This document shows positions 54,310-62,119 of a DNA stretch of 64,000 bases, piece after piece. The stretch is from positions 62,001 to 126,000 of the forward strand of contig JBPOFA010000005.1 of assembly GCA_051251595.1 (NCBI GenBank). The letters are read 5' to 3'. This DNA is from NORP110 sp051251595. Lineage in GTDB: Bacteria; Pseudomonadota; Alphaproteobacteria; Rhodobacterales; Rhodobacteraceae. How positions within the stretch are numbered: position 1 is the first letter of the stretch; each line of letters begins with the position of its first letter. Below the pieces are notes generated by a model. That model had not been told where the DNA came from and ran no database searches. It was given only the letters and a program-made list of their open reading frames with translations. A program made the translations under genes and the position numbers.

Positions 54310-55232
54310 ATGGCGTTGAACAAAATTGGTCCAGACTTTTTGTGTATCGGTATGCCAAAGGCGGGGACCGGGTGGCTTTATGACGCCCTATGCAGAGTCG
54401 ACGGCTTCAATCTGTTGCCAATTAAGGAGTTTCGCCATTTTGGGTATGCGGCCGTTGTTCGACAGGACAAGCACTATGCCGCGAAAAAAATATGTTGGCC
54501 GCCCGCTTGTACCACCAATTGGAAGATCGCAGCGCACGGCATTCTAAACGAAAACTTGTTCGCCTGAAGCGGGCGGTCGACGCTTATGTTGCTTCAGACT
54601 TTTCAGACAGGGACTACCTCGAACTTTTTTCAAGTTTCCGTTCTGGATGGTTCGCAAACGCTGGTACTTCGGTTTCTGGCGATATGTCGACCTACTATTC
54701 TTTGCTTGAACCTCAGTACATTGAGGAGATTAAGAACATTATGCCCGATGTGCCGGTTATGATGATTGTTCGAAATCCAGTGGATAGACTTTGGTCCGCC
54801 TTCAATATGCACTTGCGTCGACGTGGCCGTGACGTGGGTGAAAAAACGCCGGATGGTTTTCACAAAGAAATACAGGAGCAGGCCACGTTGGAAGAGCTGG
54901 AACTCTTTTGCGTCCGTCCACTTGTGTCGCTCAGCTCTAGGCCGTCCCGGGCGTATTCCAACTGGTCTAGGTATTATGACAATGTTCACGTCATTTCTTT
55001 CGATGAAATCCGACGAGATCCTAGAAGTGTCATCTCAAACGCTGCCAGCGTTGCTGCACGTAAAAAAATAAATCTGCCCGCTCAATTTGACTTCCAGAAT
55101 AGTAAAGAACGTTTGGCAAAAGCAAGAATGTTGCCCCAGCATCGGGCGTTCTTATACAGTCATCTTTCCGACGAGCTACAAAGGTGCCAAGATGTCTTTC
55201 CGGACATCGCCGCAAATTGGGACGTCGAATAA
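54310..55232 (+). pseudogene. Sulfotransferase, reading frame interrupted at an A7 run
   Basis: ATG 54310 follows AAGGAG. The first frame (54310 onward) contains the PAPS 5'-phosphosulfate loop FLCIGMPKAGTGWLYDAL; it reaches AAAAAAA at 54484-54490, after which sulfotransferase sequence continues one frame back (54492-55232), including the 3'-phosphate motif VMMIVRNPVDRLWSAFNMHL. A -1 shift at AAA-AAA reads on as KKNMLAARLY and gives about 307 residues, a normal length. The cause may be a lost A in a homopolymer (mutation or sequencing error) or slippage that still makes protein. The gene is visibly more AT-rich and uses rarer codons than its neighbours, which suggests transfer; such enzymes often decorate surface polysaccharide. 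Confidence 0.8.
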
Positions 55233-55238
55233 CTTAGT

Positions 55239-55835
55239 CTAAAAAGCCTTCCGCGCACGCAGCGCCGCAGAAATCGTGCCGTCGTCCAGATAGTCCAGCT
55301 CTCCACCAATCGGAACACCTTGGGCCAGGGATGTGACCTTGACATGGGGTTCCAGCTGTTCGGCGATGTAATGGGCGGTGGTTTGGCCATCAACTGTGGC
55401 GTTCAACGCCAGAATGATTTCACTGATATTTTCGGATTTCACCCGATCCACCAGCTTGGGGATGCGCAGCTCATCCGGGCCGATTGAATCGAGCGCCGAC
55501 AATGTGCCGCCCAAAACATGGTATCGCCCCTTAAAGACTTTGGCCCGTTCCATCGCCCACAAATCGGCGACATCCTCGACAACACAAAGCTCTCCGATGT
55601 TGCGTTTTTCGGACATGCAGATGTCGCAAACGTCGGTGGTTCCGATATTCCCGCAATTCAGGCATTCCCGCGCAGAGGCGGCAACGGTGTGCAGCGTATC
55701 GGCAAGCGGGGTCATCAACTGCCCCCGCTTTTTGATCATGTGCAATACGGCGCGGCGGGCTGACCGGGGGCCAAGCCCAGGCAAGCGGGCCATGATGTCA
55801 ATCAGGGCCTCTATGTCGCGCGTTGCATCGGACAA
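55239..55835 (-). CDS. recR: Recombination protein RecR
   Basis: 198 residues from TTG 55835, one base after the ybaB stop. Helix-hairpin-helix MARLPGLGPRSARRAVLHM, zinc finger CLNCGNIGTTDVCDIC, and Toprim domain with CVVEDVADLWAMER and GGELDYLDDGTI. Works with RecO/RecF to load RecA at gaps. Confidence 0.97.
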   Translation of the reverse strand: MSDATRDIEALIDIMARLPGLGPRSARRAVLHMIKKRGQLMTPLADTLHTVAASARECLNCGNIGTTDVCDICMSEKRNIGELCVVEDVADLWAMERAKVFKGRYHVLGGTLSALDSIGPDELRIPKLVDRVKSENISEIILALNATVDGQTTAHYIAEQLEPHVKVTSLAQGVPIGGELDYLDDGTISAALRARKAF

Positions 55836-55836
55836 A

Positions 55837-56181
55837 TCAGAACGGCAGTTTCATATCTGCAGGCAGGCCCAAAGATTCCGTCAATTGACGCATTTCTTCT
55901 TGCGAGTGATCGCTGGCCTTCATTTGCGCATCCTTGACCGCTGCAAGGATCAGGTCTTCGACAACCTCTTTTTCGTCGGGGTTAAAGATCGAAGGGTCGA
56001 TGTCCAAAGCAACCAGTTCGCCTTTGGCAGTGGCTGTTGCTTTCACAAGGCCGGCACCGGATTCACCGACAACTTTGACGTTGTGCAGTTCTTCTTGAAG
56101 CGCCGTCATTTTCGCCTGCATATCCTGTGCAGACTTCATCATCTTCGCCATGTCACCAAGACCGCCGAGACCTTTGAGCAT
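55837..56181 (-). CDS. ybaB: YbaB/EbfC nucleoid-associated protein
   Basis: 114 residues from ATG 56181 (AGGAGAATTCAG upstream): MLKGLGGLGDMAKMMKSAQD, then MQAKMTALQEELHNVKVVGE and GELVALDIDPSIFNPDEKEV. Small dimeric DNA-binding protein. Part of the dnaX-ybaB-recR operon. Confidence 0.96.
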   Translation of the reverse strand: MLKGLGGLGDMAKMMKSAQDMQAKMTALQEELHNVKVVGESGAGLVKATATAKGELVALDIDPSIFNPDEKEVVEDLILAAVKDAQMKASDHSQEEMRQLTESLGLPADMKLPF

Positions 56182-56284
56182 CTGAATTCTCCTGTTTGGT
56201 TCAAACATTAAAGTTGTGTCAGAGATACGCGCTGCGCCTCTTTGCTACAAGGGGTGGGACAAGGCGGAATGATCGGTTTCGCCG

Positions 56285-58039
56285 TCAATCTTCCTCGAAT
56301 GGGTCCCATTCCTCATCGACTTCGGGCAAAGCTTCGACGGCGGCCTCATTTTCGATGTCTTCCGGCGTGCGGATTTCAACGATGTTTGAGTTTGGAAAAG
56401 CTTCGAACACGGCGGCGACCAGCGGGTGTTTTCGGGCCTCGGCCTTGCGGGCGAGCTCTTCTGCATCGCGGACTTCTGCGATGGTTTCGCCACCGCCTTC
56501 GTTGACAATCGCGACCCCCCACCTGACACCAGTCCAGACTTGCAGCCTTTGGGACAGGCGTTGCGCCATGTCCGCGGGTGCCCGTTCCGTGGGGACGAAT
56601 TCGATCCGCCCGGGTTGGTAATTGACCAACCGAAAGGTGGTTTCAATATCCACCAACAATTTGACGTCCCGGTGATGGCGGATCAGCTGAAGAACAGATT
56701 CAAAGCTGGTAAATCGGGCCAGGGCGAATTCAGGCTCAACAGCCAGGGCCGTGGCCGTACCGCCGTTGCCGGGCGCTGCCGAACCGCTTGATGTCGTAGA
56801 AACTGCCTGGGTCGTGGTCGCCGCCGCAGGGGCCTGACCGCCCCCCGGTCCCTGAGGAGGAACAGGCGGCGGGGGCGTGTCCTGCAACTTGCGTACCAGC
56901 TCTTCCGGCGACGGCAGGTCGGCCACATGGGTCAGTCGGATGATCGCCATTTCAGCGGCCATCATGGCATTGGGGGCAATCGCCACCTCTTCCAGAGACT
57001 TCAGCAGCATTTGCCACATCCGCGTCATTGCCCGCATCGGCAAACGGTCGGCCATTTCCTTGCCACGCATCCGTTCATCTGGCGACACGGTTGGATCATC
57101 AGCGGCATCTGGCGTGATCTTGATGACAGAAACCCAATGGGTCAGTTCGGCCAAATCCCGCAGAATGGCCATCGGATCGGCACCATCCGCATATTGCGCG
57201 CTAAGCTCTTCCAGCGCGGCGGCGGCATCGCCCTTCATGATGAAGTTGAACAGATCCAGAATGCGCCCGCGATCCGCCAAGCCCAACATGGCGCGCACCT
57301 GATCGGCTGTCGTTTCACCGGCCCCGTGGGACAATGCCTGATCCAGCAATGACGTTGCATCACGGGCAGAGCCTTCGGCGGCGCGGGTGATCAGCGCCAG
57401 GGCGTCATCCGCGATTTGCCCGCCTTCTGCAGCCGTCAGTTTCTTGAGCAGACCGATCATGTCTTCTGGTTCGATCCGACGCAGGTCAAACCGTTGGCAG
57501 CGCGACAAAACGGTTACCGGAACCTTGCGGATTTCCGTGGTGGCAAAGATGAATTTCACATGTGCGGGCGGTTCTTCAAGCGTCTTCAAAAGCGCGTTGA
57601 ACGCGCTTGTGGACAGCATGTGAACTTCGTCGATGATGTAGATCTTGTACCGGGCAGAGGCGGCGCGGTAATTGACGGAATCGATGATCTCGCGAATGTC
57701 GCCAACGCCTGTTCGGCTTGCGGCATCCATTTCCATCACATCCACATGGCGCCCTTCGGTGATCGCGACGCATTGTTCGCACTTGCCGCAAGGCTCTGTG
57801 GTGGGGCCGCCATTGCCGTCTTCGCCGATGCAGTTCATGCCCTTGGCGATGATCCGCGCCGTCGTGGTTTTACCGGTGCCCCGAATACCCGTCAGGATAA
57901 AGGCCTGCGCAATCCGGTCTGCCGCAAACGCGTTTTTCAGCGTGCGCACCATCACGTCTTGCCCCACAAGATCGACAAAGGTCTCTGGCCGGTATTTCCG
58001 GGCAAAGACTTGGTAATTTGTGGCGGTATTGTCGGACAT
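56285..58039 (-). CDS. dnaX: DNA polymerase III subunits gamma/tau
   Basis: Clamp-loader ATPase, 584 residues. Walker A ILTGIRGTGKTTTARI, zinc cysteines CGKCEQC, Walker B IYIIDEVHMLS, sensor FIFATTEIRKVP and arginine finger LSRCQRFDLRRI. The C-terminal tau part has a Pro/Gly/Ala linker and an acidic end. I found no A-rich slippery site of the E. coli frameshift type. It lies upstream of ybaB-recR on the same strand. Confidence 0.97.
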   Translation of the reverse strand: MSDNTATNYQVFARKYRPETFVDLVGQDVMVRTLKNAFAADRIAQAFILTGIRGTGKTTTARIIAKGMNCIGEDGNGGPTTEPCGKCEQCVAITEGRHVDVMEMDAASRTGVGDIREIIDSVNYRAASARYKIYIIDEVHMLSTSAFNALLKTLEEPPAHVKFIFATTEIRKVPVTVLSRCQRFDLRRIEPEDMIGLLKKLTAAEGGQIADDALALITRAAEGSARDATSLLDQALSHGAGETTADQVRAMLGLADRGRILDLFNFIMKGDAAAALEELSAQYADGADPMAILRDLAELTHWVSVIKITPDAADDPTVSPDERMRGKEMADRLPMRAMTRMWQMLLKSLEEVAIAPNAMMAAEMAIIRLTHVADLPSPEELVRKLQDTPPPPVPPQGPGGGQAPAAATTTQAVSTTSSGSAAPGNGGTATALAVEPEFALARFTSFESVLQLIRHHRDVKLLVDIETTFRLVNYQPGRIEFVPTERAPADMAQRLSQRLQVWTGVRWGVAIVNEGGGETIAEVRDAEELARKAEARKHPLVAAVFEAFPNSNIVEIRTPEDIENEAAVEALPEVDEEWDPFEED

Positions 58040-58240
58040 GTAACCCTCGTGACTCGCGGCTTGGCCAGACTAAGCGCTGGCTTGCCCGACGTCCAGCGTT
58101 GCACTGGGTCAAAACGCAGGTCTGCGCGTTCGACAGCAAAGATTGACGCACCCGGTCTGGAAGACGTATCCAACAAGGTGTCAGGGCGGGGCGACACCCG
58201 CCCCGACAGGGTGGTCCGTTAACGGGAAGAGTGAACCGGC

Positions 58241-58564
58241 ATGAGCAACGAACCAAATCAAAACCGCCTGTTTGCATTGATGGTCATGCTGCTTTTTTGG
58301 CTGGGGGCGTGGGGCTATTCATTTGTGTTTCTTGCCACCGTCGATCCGACGGGCGACGGTTTCACCCGAGGCCTTAACCGCGTCAGTGGCTTTTTGGGTT
58401 GGCAGGGGGTGGCCGGGTTGTTCGCCTTTGCCAGTTGGGGCATTGGGCGCAGCTTTCCCAAGCCATCCGGCATTCGAAACGTCAGCGCAATACCGCTTTG
58501 GCTGGCGGTTGTGTTGATCTTGGTTCTGATCGGAATGTCAGTTTGGGGACGGCTGCAAGCATGA
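58241..58564 (+). CDS. Hypothetical three-helix membrane protein
   Basis: 107 residues; hydrophobic helices near 11-31, 54-68 and 83-102. GGGAAGAG lies before the ATG. No family recognised. It is divergent from dnaX; a GGGCGGG/CCCGCCC hairpin (58184-58203) lies in the 200-base gap. Confidence 0.65.
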   Translation: MSNEPNQNRLFALMVMLLFWLGAWGYSFVFLATVDPTGDGFTRGLNRVSGFLGWQGVAGLFAFASWGIGRSFPKPSGIRNVSAIPLWLAVVLILVLIGMSVWGRLQA

Positions 58565-58567
58565 GCA

Positions 58568-58598
58568 TTTCGGGCCGCAAACAGTGCGCAGCCCGAAA
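58568..58598. terminator. Hairpin between convergent genes
   Basis: TTTCGGGC (58568-58575) / GCCCGAAA (58591-58598), loop of 15 bases, between the hypothetical membrane protein and rsgA ends. Probable bidirectional terminator. Confidence 0.6.
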
Positions 58599-58610
58599 AT
58601 GTGATAGGCC

Positions 58611-59666
58611 CTATTCGTATTGGTTGCGTTTATAGGTCGCGCGCTTTTTGCCCGATTTGTACATGCGCTCTCTTTTGCGGGTCCGGACGTGCTTTTCTGC
58701 CAGCGTTTCCGTGTTGTGCTGATCTTCGCGTTGCAGCTTTTGCCAGCGGACCAATCGTGCAGGATCAAGATCGCCCGCAGCGATCGCCGCCTGGATCGCG
58801 CAGCCCGGTTCCGTGTCATGGGCGCAATCGTGGAAGCGGCATTGCAGGGCGAGATCGGCGACGTCCTGAAACACCATCTCGACGCCTTCGCTGACATCGG
58901 CCAAACGAAGCGCCCGCATGCCGGGGGTGTCGATGAGCCACCCGCCCGTGGCCGTGCCATGCATCGAACGCGATGTGGTGGTGTGGCGACCTTTGGCGTC
59001 GTCTTCGCGGATGTCCTGCGTGGCGCTTTGGCCGCCGGTGAGGGCGTTGGTGATGGTGGATTTGCCGACGCCTGACGATCCGACAAGCGCGACGGTTTTG
59101 CCTTTGGAGCACCATGGCGAAAGCTGGTCGACCAGATTGGGGCTTTTGGCGTCGACGGTTTCGACCAATGTGCCGGGCAGGGATGTTTCGGCCTCTCGGC
59201 GGTAATCTGACGGGTTTTCGGCCAGATCTGACTTGGTCAGAATGATCACCGGATCGATCCCCGCCTGATGGGCCAATGCCAGGTAACGCTCTAATCTTGC
59301 TACATTAAAATCGGCATTGCATGATGAAACGATGAACAATGTGTCGACGTTGGCGGCGATGAGTTGGGTGTTGAGTTCGTTGCCGGCGACTCGGCGTTTT
59401 AGGATGGATTTGCGGTCCAGAACGCGGCCCGGGCGGCCGGTTTCCGTTTCGACCAGAATCCAATCGCCCACGGCAACGCCGTGATCGGCGAGGTCGCCGG
59501 TCATGGGGAGGTGCACGGGGCCGTTGATGCCGAGGGCATCCATGGAACTGCGGTGCACTTCGGTCAGGCGCACAGGCGCAAAGGTTTCGATTTCGTCGAG
59601 ATCAAGCTGTGCCTGATAATGCTGGGACCACCCCAGATCGACAAGCGAATATGTGTGTGAAGTCAA
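58611..59666 (-). CDS. rsgA: Ribosome small-subunit biogenesis GTPase RsgA
   Basis: Circularly permuted GTPase that checks the 30S decoding site. About 351 residues from TTG 59666 (reads TSHTYSLVDLGWS; AAGG upstream); a TTG at 59693 would extend it by nine. OB fold (residues 60-100), G4 ILTKSDL, G1 LVGSSGVGKSTITNAL, G3 LIDTPGMR, and zinc site CRFHDCAHDTEPGC. The C-terminal tail is basic. Confidence 0.94.
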   Translation of the reverse strand: MTSHTYSLVDLGWSQHYQAQLDLDEIETFAPVRLTEVHRSSMDALGINGPVHLPMTGDLADHGVAVGDWILVETETGRPGRVLDRKSILKRRVAGNELNTQLIAANVDTLFIVSSCNADFNVARLERYLALAHQAGIDPVIILTKSDLAENPSDYRREAETSLPGTLVETVDAKSPNLVDQLSPWCSKGKTVALVGSSGVGKSTITNALTGGQSATQDIREDDAKGRHTTTSRSMHGTATGGWLIDTPGMRALRLADVSEGVEMVFQDVADLALQCRFHDCAHDTEPGCAIQAAIAAGDLDPARLVRWQKLQREDQHNTETLAEKHVRTRKRERMYKSGKKRATYKRNQYE

Positions 59667-59828
59667 TGTCTTAAGCCTTGATGAGAAAAGCAATAGGCCC
59701 CCGGACGGATGGTGCGGGGACGGATCATCGGGCTGTAAACAATAGCGGCTTTACGCGGCCAAATGGCACGCCCGGAAAAGGTTCGAAACAATCATAAAAA
59801 ACCCTCCTTCGGTTGTGGGCCAGCGTTG

Positions 59829-59928
59829 GGTGAGAGGTTGGACAACGACCCAAACGGGACTCGTTATGGCTGCTTCCTTCCGGACCTGACCAGGTTGGCG
59901 AGGCGTCCGCCCGCGCCAACCTCTCGAC
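59829..59928 (-). ncRNA. ffs: Signal recognition particle RNA (4.5S type)
   Basis: On the minus strand the conserved apical hairpin reads GGTCAGGTCCGGAAGGAAGC then AGCCATAACGA, the SRP domain IV with its GGAA-type loop that binds Ffh. The outer ends pair: GAGAGGTTGG at the 5' side (59926-59917) with CCAACCTCTC at the 3' side (59841-59832). About 100 nt. It is placed upstream of the dnaX region, as often in this order. Confidence 0.93.
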
Positions 59929-59932
59929 GCTT

Positions 59933-59961
59933 GATTTAGGGGGTTTGCGGTGAAATTGCAA
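59933..59961 (-). promoter_or_regulatory. Sigma-70 promoter of SRP RNA
   Basis: On the minus strand TTGCAA (59961-59956), a 17-base spacer, then TAAATC (59938-59933), putting the start about six bases before the 5' end of the SRP RNA helix. Confidence 0.65.
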
Positions 59962-59983
59962 GTCTGCAAAATGTCGGCCCCGC

Positions 59984-60002
59984 GTCGGCAAAACGTATGG
60001 CA
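59984..60002 (+). repeat. 19-base intergenic motif, copy 2
   Basis: GTCGGCAAAACGTATGGCA, matching 12588-12606 at 18 of 19 positions. It lies just upstream of the SRP RNA promoter, between it and the BrnA-like gene. Confidence 0.5.
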
Positions 60003-60082
60003 GCACCGTGCGCAGGGACAAGACGGTTTTAACCCGCCCCCGGCAGGGTGGACGACACGAAACAGATGCAAGAGCACCCCCC

Positions 60083-60547
60083 ATGCCAACGCCCACCGAA
60101 CCGCCCGCCACCTATAACAAAACCCGCACGGCCCGCCTGGCGCGCACACGGCTGGCCCGGCATCTGCAAGGCTTTGCCGAGGATGAAAAGATCTGGTGGC
60201 ACGTGCAGGACAAAGTGCCAGAGGCCTGGGCGACGCTGGCCGAAGACATCGACAGCCCAGAGCCCCGCAGCAAAATCACCCTGCGGCTGGATGACAGCGT
60301 GGCCAAGTTTTACCGGGCGCTGGGGCCGGGCTATCAGGCGCATATGAACCGGGTGCTGGCCACCTATGCGCAAATGCAAATCGGCCAGATCGAACGGCAA
60401 CGCCAAACCATGCGCGAAGTGGCGGAGGAATATGGCACCGTGCTGTCAGACGAGGCCCGCGAGACCTATATAGAGCTGCGCCCGCAGGTGGCCGATATGC
60501 ACCCGGAACAGCTGGAAGCAATGGATATGTTGTTTGGGGTGCGGTGA
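60083..60547 (+). CDS. Solitary BrnA-type antitoxin-like protein
   Basis: 154 residues from ATG 60083. Residues 64-98 (KITLRLDDSVAKFYRALGPG then YQAHMNRVLATYAQM) match the C-terminal DNA-binding/dimerisation segment of BrnA antitoxins, where KxxLRLDxxV and GxGYQxxxNxxL are the hallmarks. The N-terminal 60 residues are basic then acidic and unlike classic BrnA, and the protein is longer. No BrnT toxin gene is adjacent on either strand. It may be a stand-alone regulator. Confidence 0.72.
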   Translation: MPTPTEPPATYNKTRTARLARTRLARHLQGFAEDEKIWWHVQDKVPEAWATLAEDIDSPEPRSKITLRLDDSVAKFYRALGPGYQAHMNRVLATYAQMQIGQIERQRQTMREVAEEYGTVLSDEARETYIELRPQVADMHPEQLEAMDMLFGVR

Positions 60548-60623
60548 GGGGGGCCGTGGGTCTTTGGGATCGGCGCGAGCGTTCGTGCCCCGAGAACGGG
60601 GCACGAAGTTTTCAAGAAACGTA

Positions 60624-60755
60624 TTATTTTTTCTTGATAGTTTCTACCACGTGGGTGGACTTTCTTTTTGTCGCCTGTTTGACCGTTGTGAAACGACCTG
60701 TTTTTGCGCTACGGCCAACTTTAAATGATTTCGACTTCATCTGTTCAACTTTCAT
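60624..60755 (-). CDS. Small basic protein
   Basis: 43 residues from ATG 60755 (or 38 from ATG 60740): KSFKVGRSAKTGRFTTVKQA then RKSTHVVETIKKK. The VGRSAxTGxF...A..R.STxVVExIKK pattern is one I recall from small accessory-gene proteins of unknown function in Proteobacteria. The frame stays open upstream to 61058, but that part reads as non-coding. AT-richer than the flanks. Moderate confidence that it is a real gene. Confidence 0.55.
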   Translation of the reverse strand: MKVEQMKSKSFKVGRSAKTGRFTTVKQATKRKSTHVVETIKKK

Positions 60756-61121
60756 TAGTGCATTTGAGTTGGGAAGCGCGCTCTTCGCGCTCCCCGTTGA
60801 TAATTGCGAGATGACTATTCTGGGATCAGAATAGGCCACGCACGCAGCCCGAACGCTTTCGCGTAGATTCGGGCGCCAGTCTTCGGGCATGTTCGCCAAG
60901 AGCGGAAAACATACCGGTATCCCGGCGGCGGGGGTGAGTGCCTTTTGTTCATTGCAATGTCCCCTTCGGGGCGTATCTTGCCTTTTGACCCAAAATGCGC
61001 TAAGTGCAGTCCTTGCTAGGGAGACTGATTTGCGTTTTGGGAGGCTCTGCATCGTCAAGCCCCTGATGCACGATGAAGAAATCCGTTTGGAGGCTCGGGC
61101 GCCAACCTGAGCCTTCTTTCG
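60756..61121. other. 366-base region without a supported gene
   Basis: Open frames on both strands lack domains and ribosome sites. It holds a small GCCCC-TTCG-type hairpin near 60960-60972 (CCCC, TTCG, GGGG). It may contain regulatory or decayed DNA of the accessory block. Confidence 0.4.
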
Positions 61122-61661
61122 TTAAAGCCTCCCCTTCTGGCGGAGATATCGTAGTCTGTTGTGCGCCGCCCCCCTCGAGACGCCAAAGCGTTTCATAAGA
61201 TCAACCTCGTTATCCCGATGACTGATGAAGAAATCTGGCATAAGGAACTCTGCGGCGAACTGGTTTGCCTGGGGCTCAGCAAGGCGATAAGGTGGAGTGC
61301 CGTCCCCACTATGCGCTCGTGCCAGCGGGATATTGGTGTGCATCGCCCAGTGGCCCAATTCATGTGCGGCAGTGAACCGGTGGCGGCTCTCCCCAGCGCA
61401 AACACCAGTGTAGACATCTTCACGTAGCATAATGAATTCGCCTTTGGGGCAGGTATAGCCTTCGGCGCGACCCATTTCCTGTTCGCTTCCAACGTCAAAA
61501 CGTACGAGGTTCAGGCGCTGGTCAAGCACGTTTTCTATTACCTCGATCACGGGGGCCCAGGGCGCTACCCCCAACCCAAGGCCCTTGCGGAAAGTGTTGG
61601 CGAAAATGCCGATATCGGCCCAGCCCCTTGGCGGCACAATAAAATCATTAGTATCGGTCAT
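61122..61661 (-). CDS. ImmA/IrrE-family metallopeptidase
   Basis: 179 residues. Zinc-protease motif TAAHELGHWAMH (His100, Glu101, His104) with the third-ligand region EPQANQFAAEFLMP. N-terminal part has no extra domain; the C-terminus holds a helix-turn-helix-like DLMKRFGVSRGAAHNRLRYL typical of the DUF955 family. ImmA-type enzymes cleave a cognate XRE repressor and so switch on genes. The ATG overlaps the XRE stop by four bases, so the pair is translated together. Confidence 0.92.
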   Translation of the reverse strand: MTDTNDFIVPPRGWADIGIFANTFRKGLGLGVAPWAPVIEVIENVLDQRLNLVRFDVGSEQEMGRAEGYTCPKGEFIMLREDVYTGVCAGESRHRFTAAHELGHWAMHTNIPLARAHSGDGTPPYRLAEPQANQFAAEFLMPDFFISHRDNEVDLMKRFGVSRGAAHNRLRYLRQKGRL

Positions 61662-62014
61662 TTCTTGTCCTTCTTGTTGAGGATTTGGAATATGTTTTTG
61701 AGTTCATCTTCTGACAGCGAATTTATCTTGCGTGCCATCAGTCCGGCAGTGTCCCTCGCTAGGAGCGTGTCCGCCTCCAGAGTGAAATTCTTGCGCGATC
61801 TGTCTGCCGCCCGGCGAAGCAATGTAGCGGCATCTTCAGCCAGCCGATAAGCTGTGATCACTGCTTCTACGAAGCCTGCGGGCGCGGTCTTGCTGCCTCG
61901 TTCGATGGCTGAGATGAAAGCCGATGATTTCTCAAGCCTCGCGGCCATATCAAGCAATCTCTCATCCTCATCAATTCGAAGTTTCCGAAGCTCCTTCCCT
62001 ATCTCTGTGGTCAT
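61658..62014 (-). CDS. XRE-family repressor partner of ImmA/IrrE protein
   Basis: 118 residues from ATG 62014 with AGAAGGAGA upstream. N-terminal helix-turn-helix: IGKELRKLRIDEDERLLDMA, ARLEKSSAFISAIERGSKTA (recognition helix). The C-terminal half is helical and charged and would be the ImmA-sensitive or toxin-binding part. It probably represses its own operon through the two direct repeats upstream. Confidence 0.9.
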   Translation of the reverse strand: MTTEIGKELRKLRIDEDERLLDMAARLEKSSAFISAIERGSKTAPAGFVEAVITAYRLAEDAATLLRRAADRSRKNFTLEADTLLARDTAGLMARKINSLSEDELKNIFQILNKKDKK

Positions 62015-62042
62015 ATCGGGTCTCCTTCTATGTTCAGCACAC

Positions 62043-62071
62043 AATATGTGGTGTTTTGGCGGCTGTGTCAA
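62043..62071 (-). promoter_or_regulatory. Promoter of XRE-ImmA operon
   Basis: On the minus strand TTGACA (62071-62066), 17-base spacer, CATATT (62048-62043). The -35 box overlaps the first operator-like repeat by two bases, so a bound repressor would block polymerase. Confidence 0.7.
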
Positions 62072-62111
62072 CCTTGGTGGTTAATTTAATATAAACCTTT
62101 TTGGTTAATTT
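62070..62111 (-). promoter_or_regulatory. Two direct operator-like repeats
   Basis: On the plus strand AACCTTGGTGGTTAATTT (62070-62087) and AACCTTTTTGGTTAATTT (62094-62111): 16 of 18 bases identical, start-to-start distance 24 bases. Each contains a small dyad AACC-N5-GGTT, as expected for a dimeric XRE repressor site. Confidence 0.72.
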
Positions 62112-62119
62112 GTCCAGCC

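Noticed and set aside
54104..54358. 84-residue minus-strand open frame before the sulfotransferase
   Set aside because: Overlaps the sulfotransferase start and has no domain; its hydrophobic last 21 residues could be a tiny membrane peptide but lack a ribosome site.
56285..58039. Programmed frameshift in dnaX (gamma form)
   Set aside because: No A-rich slippery heptamer or similar site is visible in the expected region.
57416..58222. 268-residue plus-strand open frame
   Set aside because: Antisense to dnaX.
59751..60149. 132-residue minus-strand open frame
   Set aside because: It spans the SRP RNA gene and its promoter; structured RNA explains the sequence.
60756..61058. N-terminal extension (about 100 residues) of the small basic protein
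   Set aside because: Composition and lack of any conserved pattern suggest that translation starts later, at 60755 or 60740.
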